This document shows, one piece after another, positions 33,420-45,774 of a DNA stretch of 64,000 nt. The DNA lies in NCBI RefSeq assembly GCF_002865645.1, contig NW_020194519.1:2043542-2107541 (forward strand), given 5' to 3'. The position numbers were made by a program, and so were the translations under genes. Within the stretch, counting starts at the first letter, position 1; each line of letters opens with the position of its first letter. Under the pieces are notes generated by a model. That model did not search any database and was not told the DNA's origin. It worked only from the letters and a program-made list of their open reading frames with translations. Source of the stretch: Hyaloscypha bicolor E. Taxonomy: Eukaryota > Ascomycota > Leotiomycetes > Helotiales > Hyaloscyphaceae.

Positions 33420-36400
33420 CTATTCCCCTTCTCCTATTTCCTCCCCTATTTCCTCCCCTATTTCCTCCCTTATTTCCTCTCCTATTTCCTCCCCTATTTC
33501 CTCCCCTATTTCCTCCCCTATTTCTTCCCCTATTTCCACTTCCTCTACTTCTACGCTTCGCTCAATATACCATTTTCTTATATATATACTAGTTTCTTTT
33601 AAGAATACTAGTATATTTAATATCCCAATTTCCGTATATAATAGTAACTATAGGTTAAAAGCACTAGCTTCCAGGCTCCCTTTAAATAGACTAAATAGTC
33701 TAAAACGTTCCTCCCTATATAGTATATAATATAGAAGGAGATGCTTTATATTCTCAGTTTTGCCACATTTATATTTATTATTAGATACTATTTTTAGCCT
33801 ATATAAATAGGACTTTAAATATCCGTGGCCTAGCTTTAGCTAGAAGAAGGCACTAGCTATAGGCTTAAGTATTCCTATAGGTAGGTTTATTTTTCTGGAT
33901 ACTTTCTACGGATATATATTACTATATAATTCTAGCTGGGTTTTCGGTTTAGTATAAGATTCTAAAAATAATCTATACTCTAGTTTCTTAACTTTATTAA
34001 TTTCAATCCCTAGGAAAGCAAAGGAGGTTTTTACTAATTCAGGTTCTAATATAGGAGAAGTAGTACCTAGCTTAGCTAGTATATCTGCTTCTTTATTCCC
34101 TATTATGTCCATATACCCTGGAACCCAGATTAGTTCTATATTAGCTCCTTTAGCTTTAAGGACCTTAGTAGCTAATATAGCTCTAATCTATTAACTTTAA
34201 CCGGGCTTATTAGAAGGAGTTTTTAGTCTCAGTAAACTAGCTTGGTTATCTATATAGATATTAAAAAGCTCTCCTCTCTTTGCTTTACTACTAGTATATT
34301 TAATAGCCCTAGTTACGCCTTCTAGTTCTCTGTTATAGACTATAGTACTAGCTCCTATATTCTGGCTTTCTCTATATTTAGCTATGACTGGAATATAAGG
34401 AGTTTCATAACTATAAACCACGAGCCCTAGGCCTACTCCGATTCCTTTTTCAGTTTGAGATCTATTTATATATATAGATAGTATGGAGCTACTATTATAT
34501 AAAGTCTTTAGGTAGAAATTATATAATATAATAGTCTCTTCCTTTAGTTCTTTTAATATAGTAATTTTATAAGGTACTTCTCTATCCCAGGGAGCAAAAT
34601 AGAAGTGTCTTATAATCTCTAGATCTCTAGGGTCTACTAGATTACTAATAGAATCCACTATAGTTTCTATTTGAGACTTTTTAGCCAAGCAATCTCGCTT
34701 TAGATTAGTATTTAGACTATAAATAGAGTCTATATCAGATTCTATTACTTCTAAATCTCTAAATCTTTGGAAGAACTTCTCGAACTCTAGTCTAATAGGG
34801 TATTTTAGACTTAGTTTAAGAATATGGAAGGTATATTAATATTAACTATGATTTAGCCTTATAATAGGTAGAACTAAAGCTAATTCGACCTCTATAGGAA
34901 TAATAAAAGCAGTTTTAAATACTTCTAGGGTTTTCCTTAGGGCTAGGTTTTAAATCGCCTATAAAGGCCGAATTTGAGCTTTGCTTTTAGTCTTCTACTA
35001 TAGTATAGAACCATAATCTATTATACTAGTAATACAGGCTAAATATAGCTATCTAATTATAAAAGAAGATAAGCTATATAATATATTTATAAGTCTTTAT
35101 ATCCTATAAAAGGCTTATTTTGCTTTAAATACCCTATAGGCTATATATTTCTTAAATCTGAGATTTTTATTAAAATAGATCCCTAGCCATTTAACTACTT
35201 TACTAGGGGAAACTAGTTCCCTATTAGGTAGTTTTAGACTAGGCTTATTTTTGGAATTATTAAAATAAATAAGCTCTGTTTTATCTATATTAAAGCTAAT
35301 AGTATTCTTTTTCCCTAAGTTAACTATATCCTTTACTTCCCGTTCTAGGGTCTTTATATTCTTTTTAAGACTTTTAGAAGTAATAGTAAGGGATATATTA
35401 TCTAAATAAGATCTGAATTTAATATTTACCGACTTAAATAAGTCTCGGATATAGATAAGAAATAATATAGAAGATATAGGGCTACCTTATAAAATACTAG
35501 TAAGTATAGACCTAAATGTTTTCATACTATTATTAAAAGCTAGTCGTAATACTTGGTTATCTAGGAATAATAATACCTAGAGAATAAGGCTAGTAGGTAG
35601 TAGTAAACTAATTATAATCTATAATAGCCTATTCTTAAATATATAATTAAAGGCGCCTTTAATATTTAGGAAGAGAGTACTAGTTTTTAGCTTATAGAAC
35701 TTATTTAATTCTACTTTATTTTATAATAGTAAAGCAGTATTAATAGCTAACTTATAGAGCCTATCTCCTATTTAGGAGTAGTATAGTAAGTTACTAGTCT
35801 CGGCTAAATAGCTAAGTCGCCTAGCTAGTATTCTCTCAGAAATCTTCCCTAAGTAATTAAGTAAGGAAATAACTTGATATACTTTAGGTAGGAAATAGTT
35901 TAGTTTCCCTAATTTCTTTAGAATAAAGCCAGTAGCTTATTTCCAGACTTTAGGATAATATCCCTTATTAATAAATAAGAAATATAGCCTATAAAAGATA
36001 TCTGGAGAAGCTCTATAAATATGAACTATAATCTCTTGAGTAACTAAGTCTAGTCCAGGGGTTTTCCCTTTTATCTTAGAAATACAGGCTTGTTCTAGCT
36101 CTATTTTAGATAAAATAGGCCAGTCTCACTTTAAGCTAGGCCTATAGTCTATTAGACTAATAGGTACTATAATAGGAGGGAGTGGGAAAAGTATAGTTCT
36201 AAAGATATTATACTTCTCTTGGAAAGTCGATTTTAGCTTATTTGAACTATTATCTAAGATACTAGAAATAGGTTAATATATAGTATCTTTAGTATATTTT
36301 ATAGCTTTAAAAATCGACTGGGAGTCTTTATTCTCTAAGAACTTATTCTAGTATACTAGCTTAGTACTCTTAATAGTATTAAAATAGGCGTTTTTTGCAT

Positions 36401-37427
36401 TTTGGAGTTCTTATTTATAGAGAGTATATCCTAAAGCTTTAGACTTACGGCTATAGTATAATATTAATTTATATAAGGTCTTTAAGTCCTTATTTTACCA
36501 GGGTTTAGAATACAGACTAGTAGTAGATTTTGAAATACTATTACTAGCTGCTTCTACTATTCTATTAGTAAAGTCTTCTACTAATAGGTCTAGTTTATGA
36601 TTTCCAGGTATACTAGTAAGTAAAAAGAGCATATTCTTAAGGCTATTAATAAGGTAGCTTATAAATTTAGCCCAGTCCGCTTTCTTAGTATTAAATCTAA
36701 CTGGATTAGAACTAGAGCTATAAGTCGACTTACTAATAGTAAATAGAACCCCAAAGTAATTAGAACCTAAGTCTAGTAATATTTACTAGTCTTTAATCTT
36801 AGTTACTATTTTACTAGTAGTAAAACTTAAGTCTAATACGGAAAGAATAGATATATTAGATCTATAGAAGGTATCTTCCCCTGGTTTATTTAATAGCCTT
36901 AGAGAATGGTTCTCTATATAACTAATTAAATAAACTATATAACTACTTTAAGGTTTAAGGGAATCCTACTAAGGATAATATATATTAAAATTACCTAGTA
37001 ATAGAGAGCTATTATAGAAAGTAGTAGGTAAAATACTCTCTCTTAATATAGTTAATATACTATTAGGGTTTTCTGGGTAAATTATATTATAGAAATTAAT
37101 TAGCTATATTTTTAGTATATCTAGACTTAAGTCTATAATTAAGTAATTAGGATTACTTAGTAAGTTTGAGGCTAGACTAGCTTATAGTTTGCGAGCTATA
37201 TAAAATAGGGTTCTAGGCCTCAGGGTACCGTAATTCGGGAGTATTTAGAAATAGCTAGAGTATATAATAGAATAATATTTTCGATTATTACTATCTCTTA
37301 CTATTACTTATAGTTCCTGGATTACTAGGGCTTTAATATCTAGTTCTATAGCTATTTATAAGACGTTTTTAGTAGTAAAGCTATTATGATTTATATTAAC
37401 TTATAGTACTTTAATATAGCTACTCAT
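33420..37427 (-). pseudogene. LINE copy A ORF2 (endonuclease, reverse transcriptase, RNase H), nonsense-riddled
   Basis: The frame from the ATG at 37427 to the stop at 33420 is 1336 codons with no net frameshift, but has many TAG and TAA codons. RNase H is clear at 34688-34197 (YINRSQTEKGIGVGLGLVVY and NIYIDNQASLL), followed at 34112 by IIGNKEADILAKLG. The RT box reads YLDN instead of YLDD (near 35400), which should be inactive. The C-terminus is a tandem repeat coding for EIGEEIGE-type residues. The ATG overlaps the ORF1 stop in the arrangement ATGAGTAG. Confidence 0.85.
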
Positions 37428-39048
37428 TAATAGTAATAATAGAAATCATAGTAGTAGTAGCTTTTTTAATTACTAAGTAAACCTTATATAGCTTAGAACT
37501 AGCTAAGTGAGTAATACTTAAGTAATTAAAGTATTTAGTAATTATATAGGGGCATTTTTTGCCCTTCTTCTTATAAATAAAGCAAAAATAGTTCTCAGTT
37601 ATATAACCCTTACTATATAGTAAGTATTTAGGTTCCTTTTTACAAATAGAATCTAAGTACCCGTATCCTATATATTTAGTATACTATATAGTACTAGAAA
37701 TAGTATAGTATTTTACTACTTTAGCAGAAATCCCGGCTATAAAGAGTCTATTTTTAATAGCTCTATTAGCTTGAATCTCGGTAGGGAATACCACTACTAC
37801 TAAACCGGCTCGCTAGAGGCCTGAGTCTCTTTTCTTCTTAGAAATAGCCTAATAAGGCTAGCTAATAGGCTCTAGTCCCTTATTAAAGGTCTTGATTTCT
37901 TCTAGGACTAAGTTCATTCCTTCGGGTATATTAAACTTATAAATAGATAGACCATAAATAATAACTTTATACTAAGGTTCTCCTTTTTATATATTTATAA
38001 CTAAGGGAAGCACTCCCTTTATAATAGCTTAATTTTAAACTAGAAAGTCAGAGTTAAATTCGGGAGTAGTATTAACTATAATATTACCCTTTAAGGAAAG
38101 AGAGACTATAGAGATTACTAGTCCCTTGATTCTCTTAGAGCAAAAAGTAGTATTAAGCGAATTACGAGTAGAAATAGCAGAGAACGAGCTAGCCTACTCC
38201 ATATGAGCTAGTAGGAAGGTGCTTTTCCTAGAGAGGGCCATAGATTTCGAGCTAGTGTCACGAGTACTAGAACCACTAGTATTACGAGTACTAAGTGATT
38301 TATTAGTATTACGAGTACTACTGCCACTAGTAAGTATACTAGGGCCTTTTCCTCCCTGATTTTTGGACTTAGTATATAATACTATAGTCTAGTTCTTTTC
38401 CGAGTGAGATTGTAGTTCTTGAGTAGCGATTTTAGCCCAAGTAGGCTTTTCGGGGGTAGTTTTAGCTTGAGTAGCTAGTTTAGCTTGAGTTCTTAACTAA
38501 ATTTCGATCCGTTTAGTGGTATTTTCGAGGTTTGCTACCTGGGAGGCTAGTAAAGTACTAGTATAGTAGATATGGCCGAATTTAGTATATTCTCTAAAGA
38601 TTTCTACTAAATCTAGTAGTCAAGATTACTAGTTATGTAACGGAGTAATAGTAATAGCTTTGACTATTAAGTCCCGGGCTTAACGAATTAGTAATTTAGC
38701 TTTATTTAAAGCTTGATTCTGATATTAGTAGTGGTTTCCGTGGTTTTGGTATTCCTTATTAATATTACTATTAATATTACTCAAGCTAGGGCCATGCTTT
38801 AGCCCGTTCTAGAGGCGGCTTAGTCGAGCCGTACTAGCTAAATTAGGCTGAGGAAAAGGGGCTGCGAGTTCGTCTGAAGAGATGGGATTTGTAACTAAAT
38901 CGAATGCGAATTGAGCTCCCTGGCTAAACCGAGCTAGTGGGGAGCTAGTGGGTAGGTCTAGCTGTTTGCTAGGGCCCTCTGGAAGCTCTCCGAGCTCTTG
39001 AAAGTCAATGGAAGGGGGGCTAGAGCCCGGGGGGTCAGGGGGGGCCAT
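37420..39048 (-). pseudogene. LINE copy A ORF1 (Gag-like)
   Basis: The frame starts MAPPDPPGSSPPSIDFQELG and is 543 codons long including in-frame stops. The first 79 codons are intact (39048-38809). Zinc-knuckle residues near the C-terminus (about 37550-37700) are partly replaced by Tyr through C-to-T type changes. ORF1 of LINEs encodes an RNA-binding Gag-like chaperone. Confidence 0.8.
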
Positions 39049-39270
39049 TTAGCCTGTTCTAGCTCTACTTATAGTAGGTTCTAGAGCCTGGGGCCAAAGG
39101 GCTGAGGTGTATTAAGTGAGTTCTGAAGGTGGGTAAAGTGTGGGTGTGAAAGTAAGGGGAGTAAAAAAACCGGAAAAAATGTGTTTTTTAATAATACCTA
39201 TATTACTAATAGTTCTAAATTAGTTTATTTGAAATTCTTTATAGAATTAAAGGAAATAAGCTTTAAATAC

Positions 39271-39544
39271 TATTATAAATATAGTATTTAGGATTTAGAA
39301 AGCAAAGTAAAAGATTTCTTATAAAGATAATTTAAAGCTAAGAAAAGGAAAACTAGAATATAGAAGGCTATAAAGAAGTATATATATCTTATAGTATACT
39401 AGTCCCAAAAGAGCTTAGCTTTCTAAATATCTCTAGTATATTTCAAGTATATTTCTCTAGTAAGGTAACTATATTATATATATCTAGAAAGTATCTAGTA
39501 TTTAATAAGGCATTTTAGATACTAGATATCTGGAAATTATAATA
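39271..39544 (-). repeat. 5' LTR of the gypsy element, heavily RIP-degraded
   Basis: This 274-bp partner of the LTR at 26919 has almost all C and G transition sites changed; its start TATTATAAATATAG corresponds to TGTCACGGGTACGG. It carries about 50 bp absent from the other copy (around 39395-39450). It is flanked on its right by GTATT. Confidence 0.82.
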
Positions 39545-39549
39545 GTATT

Positions 39550-42500
39550 CTTTTTATTATTATTATATTTTTATAGCTTAATTTTATTATTTTTTAAAGT
39601 TAAAAATATTCTTTTATTTATTATTAATTAAGTTAAATAAATATTATAAGCTATAATTTAATACTTTTAATATTATAATTATATTTTGTTATTATTATAA
39701 TTATATATATTTTTAAAAACGAAATTAATTAAAAACTTAATATTTTTATTAATTATATTATAAAATAAAATAAAATAATTCTTTTAAATTACTTATTTAA
39801 ATATACTAATACTATTTTATAATTTCTTATTTTTTTATTTAATTTAATTTAAATACTTATATAAATAAATAAATAAAAATTTATTTCTATTTTATAAAAA
39901 ACGAAATTTATAAAATTATTTTATATTTATTATAATAAGTTACTAAAAAAATAATAAGTTAAAAAGTAATTTAAAGTAATATTATAACTAAAACTTAAAG
40001 AAGCAAGTAAGTTATAGGAAGTATAAAGCCTTATAGGCTTATATATAAACTATAAATATATATATATACTTACTAGAATACTTGAATATTCTATAATACT
40101 ATTTTTTTTTATAGCTTACTTTTTCTCGAGATATTCCCGGATCCTAATAAGAAAATAAAAAGAAAAGAATTTTATTCTTCTTTCCTAAGTTCTTATAACT
40201 TCTATATAATTCCTTAGTAAAATAAATCAAAACTCTTATTTTTAACTTTCTATTTTCCCCGATTACTTAAGACTAGGAAACTTAATATTCTATTAAAAAA
40301 TTCTTAAAACCCGTTTCTTAAAAGCTTCTTACTAGAGAATTAAAAAGGTTATAAGATTTCTTCTTTCTTATTTCTAACTAGTTAAAGCTAGAAGCGAGAT
40401 TCCGTAAACTAGGATAAATATTCCCGGAACTTTCCGGGGCTTGGCTTAAGATTTATCTAGATCTAATAAGCTATTTTCTAATTTACCTAATATAAAGGCA
40501 TTATTTATTTTGGTATTATTTGCTTTGGCTTTCTTATTATCTATCTAATTATTATCTAATAGGCTTTTAGTTCTAATTATATTAATATTAATATTAATAA
40601 ATAATTATCTTAATCTATTTATTATTACTTTTCTAAATATATTTTCTTCTTAATTATAAATTCAAAAATTCATTATTACTTATATTAGTTCTATTATTCC
40701 CGGTTTATATATTCTATTTAGTATATTTTTATCTAGATCTAGTACTAGACTACTAGTAATTTAAAGGCTTATTAATAATATAAATCCGAATATTTATTAG
40801 GTTATTTAGAAAGAATATATTAGTTTAAAGACTTCTTTTTTAATAATATTATAATATGTGATTTCTTAGTTCTATAGTCTTAATTCTTAGACTATATATT
40901 AAGAATTATATTAGAATTATATTAATTATACTAAGACTTCTTTATTTATTTACTAGTATATATTTATATTATATTTATTATAATTTATAAATATAATAAG
41001 TAAATAATTACTAAATATTTTATTATTTTCTAAGTAAATGTTTTTATTTCTATATTATTACTATTTTTAATATATAAATTCGGACTTTATATTTAATTAT
41101 AAAAGAAATACTTTTAGGTATATTATTTATTCTTTTTTTTACTTTAAAAAAGGCTTATAGCCGAGCTTTTCTAGGGCTTTTCTAGTCTTTTTTATAATCT
41201 TCTATTTTATCTTATTATATATATTATAAATAAAGACTTTATATAAGATACTTATATTAGTAATAACTTTTCTTAGCTTTATTAGTCTTTTTATTAGGCC
41301 TATTATAGTATATTAGTTACTTATAAAGATTTCTTATAAAAAGTTTTATTTATTTAAATTTATATATTATTAGACTAGATTAATAAGATTATTATTTCTA
41401 TAATATAAGGATTTTATATCTTATTATATTAGTTATATAATATTTCTAAATATAAACTAATTATATATATTATTATATTTTTAGAATTATTATTATAAAT
41501 ATTTTCTATATTTAAAGGCTAGATTAGTATTTTATTATAGGATCTTAGCTATTAACTTTATTTATAACTCTTATACTTTATCTTAGTTATTAATATTTAT
41601 TTTATTATTAAATATATTATTCTAATACTTAGCCCTAGAAAGTTCTAAATTACTATTTAATATTTACTTCTTTTTCTTTTTTTTATTTAATTTATAAGAT
41701 TCGTTTAGTAATAACTTATTAAGCTAGTATTAAATCTTTTTTACTTCTTTTAATTCTCTCTAGCTTACTTATATTAGCTTTTTTTATTTTTTTTCTTAAT
41801 AATATCTTAGTTACTAAATAGATAGTATTTTTTATTAGTATTACTAGTATAGATATTATTAGCTTGGGTTTAGTTCTCGGGCTTTTCTTTAATTTCGGGA
41901 GAATTTATAGAATCTGGCCTTTTATTTCTATTTTCTTTATTAGTATTAAAACTTCTCTAGTTTTTCCCGAATTATTATTTGGGCTAGACTCTAGTCTCTT
42001 TAGTAATATTAGTTTCTTTTCCTTTTTCTTATTCTCTCTTTTATTATTATTTATTTTATTTTTTATATCTTAGTATTTCGGGTTATTCTTTTATAATTGT
42101 TTTCTGAATTATTCCTAACTAATATAGTATTTTTTTTAGATACTAGTTATAGATTTATTAAATGGCCTCTATATTTATTATTAGAGCTATTATATCTAGG
42201 CTTTTCTTTCTCTCGAATTTTCTTTTCTTTATAAAATATATTAGAAACCTATAATTATCTAGGTTATTAAAATCCGGATTTTATATAATAACCTTTCTAT
42301 TTACTTATTATAGGGCCTTAATACCTGCTTTTCTTATTATTTTATTTTTAAAATCTATATTTAGTTCCGGCTTTTTAAATATACTAGAGAAATAAACTAT
42401 TATTATAAAGTTATTAGATTATATAAATAGTTTGTTTTTTAAAACTATTTAGTATAAGAATTATTATATTTCCTCTTATATATAAGATAGCTTATTTCCT

Positions 42501-42990
42501 ATTTAAGCTATTATTTTTTCTCGGAAAGTTTCCTAGTTACTATTTTATTATTTTTATTATTCGGGTTTAGGGAATATTAAACTTATTAATAATTCTTATT
42601 ATAGTACTTTATAATAAGTTATAGATTTTAGAAATAAAGATTTATATTATTTTTTATTTTTTATTTAGCTTTAATCTATAATTAATAAAAGTAAAGATTT
42701 ATATTATTTTCTTTTTATTATTTGATTTCTTATTTATATTTAGTTATAAAATTTCGAGTTTTAATTAATTCTTATTTTTAGTATTTTCGGGTCTTTTTAG
42801 AATAAATACCTTTATATTATTATAATTAGCTTTTAGTAAGAATAAATATTCCTATTTTATTAAAACTTATTTATAATTATAAGTATAAATATACTAATTC
42901 TCAATATTAGACCTTAACTTAAAAAAATATTTCTTATAAAATACTATTATTATTTCTTATATATACTTTAGGTTTTTAGTCTTATACTAG
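39550..42990. other. AT-rich, RIP-degraded DNA of unassigned transposon origin
   Basis: Composition is extremely A+T rich, with islands of better sequence at about 40110-40450 and 41860-42110. The minus strand at 41850-42100 reads as a Lys/Glu/Arg-rich segment that could be part of a Gag or polymerase tail, but no motif is decisive. It may be the 3' part of the gypsy remnant to its right. The 69-residue plus-strand frame at 41864 is most likely antisense. Confidence 0.45.
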
Positions 42991-44360
42991 TTATTATAAT
43001 CTATTATCTGGCCTTTTTATTATACTAAGTAATATAGTTTCCTTTATTATATTTAATATTAGAAGTTTATAATAGCCTTAATTTCCTATTTTTTAATTTC
43101 TTTTCTTTAGTTATTTAAAACAAGTTTAGCTCCGGGTTTTTCTAGATTAGTATTCTTTTATAAATCCCGAATAGATTTCTAGTATTTTATTAGAAGATTT
43201 ATATAGAAGATATTATAGTATTTCTAATTTTCTAATAATTTGAGCTAGTATATTTAGTAGCTAATTCTTTTATTTATCCTAAATAGTTCTACTTTTTTTA
43301 GTTTTAGCTTCTTATAGAATTAGTTTGAGTTTATATTCTTTATATTAAGTATTATTAGTTTACTAACTTTAAATTCTATTTTCTTATATTTTATATTATA
43401 ATACTTTATTTATATATCTTATATATAGGTTAATATTTCCTTTAGCTAATTATATATTTTTTAAAGTCTTCTTATTGGATTTTTTACTAATTCTAATTTA
43501 TAGTTTTATAGTTTTACTCACTAGAAAGGTTTTATAATCTTTCTATTTATTTTAAATAGAAATAGCTTTATTAATAGAAATAAGCTATTTCTTTATATGA
43601 ATTTTGCTAGATCTAATAGATCTGCCTAGTTTTTCTAGTTAAAATTTATAAATATTCTTAGAAAACCTTCTAATATTATATTTATTTTTTCGATTTAGTT
43701 ATTTATTTATAAATAAAATATTATAGAGGTTTTTTTCTTTATTTCAAGGGTTTTTATAAATATCTTTTAGAATATTAAGATAAATAGCTTTATTTTATTT
43801 ATTATAATATTATCTAATATCTCGTATTTTAAAAATATATAATAAAGAAATATATATATAAATTATTTTGAGTCTATTTTCTTTTAAACTAGAATAGAGT
43901 TTTCTTTTTTTATTAACTTATATATTATTACTAGAATTATATTATATATTACTTATTTTCTTTTTTTCTTATAAGAAAAGTTTATTAATTTCTTAAATAG
44001 TAATAGGTCTATAATAAGGTCTAGTATAATAAAGTTCTAGAATTTTTCCGGAACTAGAAATAGTTCTAATTTATTTAGTATTAGTATTTTTAAAGGCTTA
44101 TTTCTTTAATATACTAGATATAAGCTAATAAAGTTATTTATATCTATTTAGAATAATAGCTTTTTTATTACTAGAATTATTTTATCTCTTCTAAAATAGC
44201 CTATAATTAGGCTATTATAGAACTCTTTTAAAAAGTATTTTCTTAGTTTAATATTTTCTAATACTTATAAATAAGTTCTTTTATAAATCTATAAGTTATT
44301 CTTAAAAATAAAGTTTTTTTCTTTCGGGTTTATATATTTCTTTTATATATTTTGGATCTT

Positions 44361-44441
44361 AATTATTATATTATTAAATAATTATTATATTATTAAATAA
44401 TTATTATATTATTAAATAATTATTATATTATTAAATAATTA
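44361..44441. repeat. 19-bp AT tandem repeat, four copies
   Basis: Four perfect copies of AATTATTATATTATTAAAT followed by a partial fifth. It lies in the linker between RNase H and integrase of the second gypsy remnant. Confidence 0.93.
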
Positions 44442-44829
44442 TTTCTTTTATAAGATTATATATTATATATATATTTTTATAACTATTACTTTATACTTAT
44501 ATTTCTATAATTCTTTCTAGCTTTTATAATATTTCTTCTCTCTTTTATTTTACTTATATATAGGAAGTCCAGAGTTTTATCTAGTTTAATTAGGCTATTT
44601 ATATCTTATTTCCCTAAGTTTAATAGCGGCTTCTAAACTACTATTAGTTTTCTTATATAATTAGATTTTCTTAATAATATATTAGCTAGATTTTTTAATT
44701 TTATTCTATATATAATTTCGAAATTAATTATAAATAAAATTATTACTTAATAGGCTTATTATCTTATAAATATTCTTGTTATTATAAAGTACCTCAAGTT
44801 ATTATAATCCGAAATAATTATAATTTTCT

Positions 44830-44949
44830 CTTATATTTAATAGTATTTTATTTAAGAAAATTTATTCTAGTAAAAATTAAAGATTAAAGATTAAATAATT
44901 AATTTTTACTAGAATAAATTTTCTTAAATAAAATACTATTAAATATAAG
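44830..44949. repeat. Perfect 51-bp inverted repeat with an 18-base loop
   Basis: 44830-44880 is exactly complementary to 44899-44949, with the loop AGATTAAAGATTAAATAA. The left arm is gypsy RNase H sequence that runs on into recognisable coding; the right arm is its mirror copy. Codons normally present between the RT tail and this point appear to be missing. Confidence 0.95.
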
Positions 44950-45496
44950 TAATAATTATTATATTTTATAATATAATTCCTATTAGTATAAAAACCGAAG
45001 TATTATATTTAAGCTATTATTTTAATACTAGATTAAAATATATAAGAATTAGAATATTTTTAAATCTTTTTTTTAGATTCTTAAAAGCTCCCGTTATTTT
45101 CTTTATTTATTTAAATTATTATTTCTTTTTAAATAATACTATTATTTCTAATTATTAGTATAGCTATTTTTTTTAGAAGTTATATATATAGTTATAGGAT
45201 ATAAGATACGAGATATAATTATATAACCTCGTGTCTTATTAGTAACTTAACTAGTAAACTAGACTTCTTTAGGCTTAGTAAATTTAGAAATTATATATTA
45301 ATACTATAATACTATAATTCCTACTTCTAAATAATAACTTTATTAACTATATATAAATAGTATTTTATAATTATATAATAGTACTATATATTACTAATAA
45401 ATTAATACTAATTAGTTTATATATATAGATTAGAGAATAGAATCTTTTAAGCTAAAGAAGTATCTAGTAGCCTATAGTAAAATTAAACTAGTCTAT

Positions 45497-45643
45497 ATTA
45501 AAGAAAGAAATTACCTATTAACTTTATAAAGTATCCGGTAGCCTAAAAAAGAAAATAGCTAGTTCTTACTAAGAACTAATAATTACTTTATTAAAGAAGG
45601 GAATTACTTATTAACTTTATAAAGTATTTAGTAGCCTAAAAAA
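45497..45643. repeat. 54-bp direct repeat pair ending at the LINE B/D start
   Basis: 45497-45550 and 45590-45643 share ATTAAAGAA, TATTAACTTTATAAAGTAT and TAGCCTAAAAAA with a few transitions, at a period of 93 bp. A weaker related copy is near 45450. Just upstream (about 45201-45240) are 12-bp imperfect inverted arms ATAAGATACGAG / CTCGTGTCTTAT. Confidence 0.75.
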
Positions 45644-45774
45644 ATATATATAATTTCTTTACTTCCCTTACTTTTACCTAAGAACTTTATCTATCTTTAG
45701 ACTTTACTTAGTATACCTGATCCACTTAGCCCCAGGCTCTAGAACCTATTATAAGTAGAACTAGAACAGGCTAA

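Larger units (their letters stand above)
33198..39191 (-). mobile_element. Tad-like LINE copy A, full length, inserted in the gypsy element
   Basis: This is a two-ORF non-LTR retrotransposon of about 5.99 kb. The 13-bp flanks TAATACTTATATT (33185-33197) and TAATACCTATATT (39192-39204) are a target duplication with one transition. The 5' end (minus strand) reads ATTTTTTCCGGTTTTT, the same as copy C. The 3' end is an A-rich tail (T-rich on the plus strand at 33198-33225). The 3' untranslated region has a conserved hairpin at 33254-33274. The element inserted near the 5' LTR of the gypsy element, so it is younger than that element. Confidence 0.88.
26919..39544 (-). mobile_element. Ty3/gypsy LTR retrotransposon, RIP-degraded, with a LINE inserted
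   Basis: Two LTR copies in the same orientation bound the element (26919-27142 and 39271-39544). The flanks are GTATC (26914-26918) and GTATT (39545-39549), a 5-bp target duplication differing by one C-to-T change. The polymerase lies on the minus strand between them. Without the nested 6.0-kb LINE (33198-39191) the element is about 6.6 kb, normal for gypsy. A G-rich tract on the minus strand directly precedes the LTR at 27142 and fits a polypurine tract, so this is the 3' LTR. Nearly the whole body shows CpA-to-TpA decay. Confidence 0.82.
43000..45170 (-). mobile_element. Second Ty3/gypsy polymerase remnant
   Basis: On the minus strand, about 45100-45060 reads AFKNLKKRF, the segment between reverse transcriptase and RNase H of gypsy elements. 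About 44815-44650 reads SDYNNLRYFIITR and later INFEIIYRIKLKNLANILLRKS, the RNase H end (usual form DHNNLRYF...NFEIIYRPG). About 44330-44000 reads like the integrase zinc domain and start of the core, with RNKPLKILILNKLELFLVPE. Many stops are present. The order confirms minus orientation. It is interrupted by the inverted repeat at 44830-44949. No LTR could be assigned. Confidence 0.75.

Noticed and set aside
41864..42073. 69-residue hydrophobic plus-strand frame that looks like a membrane peptide
   Set aside because: The Phe/Leu/Ser/Ile richness is the mirror of a Lys/Glu-rich minus-strand segment in AT-rich DNA; probably antisense to a transposon.
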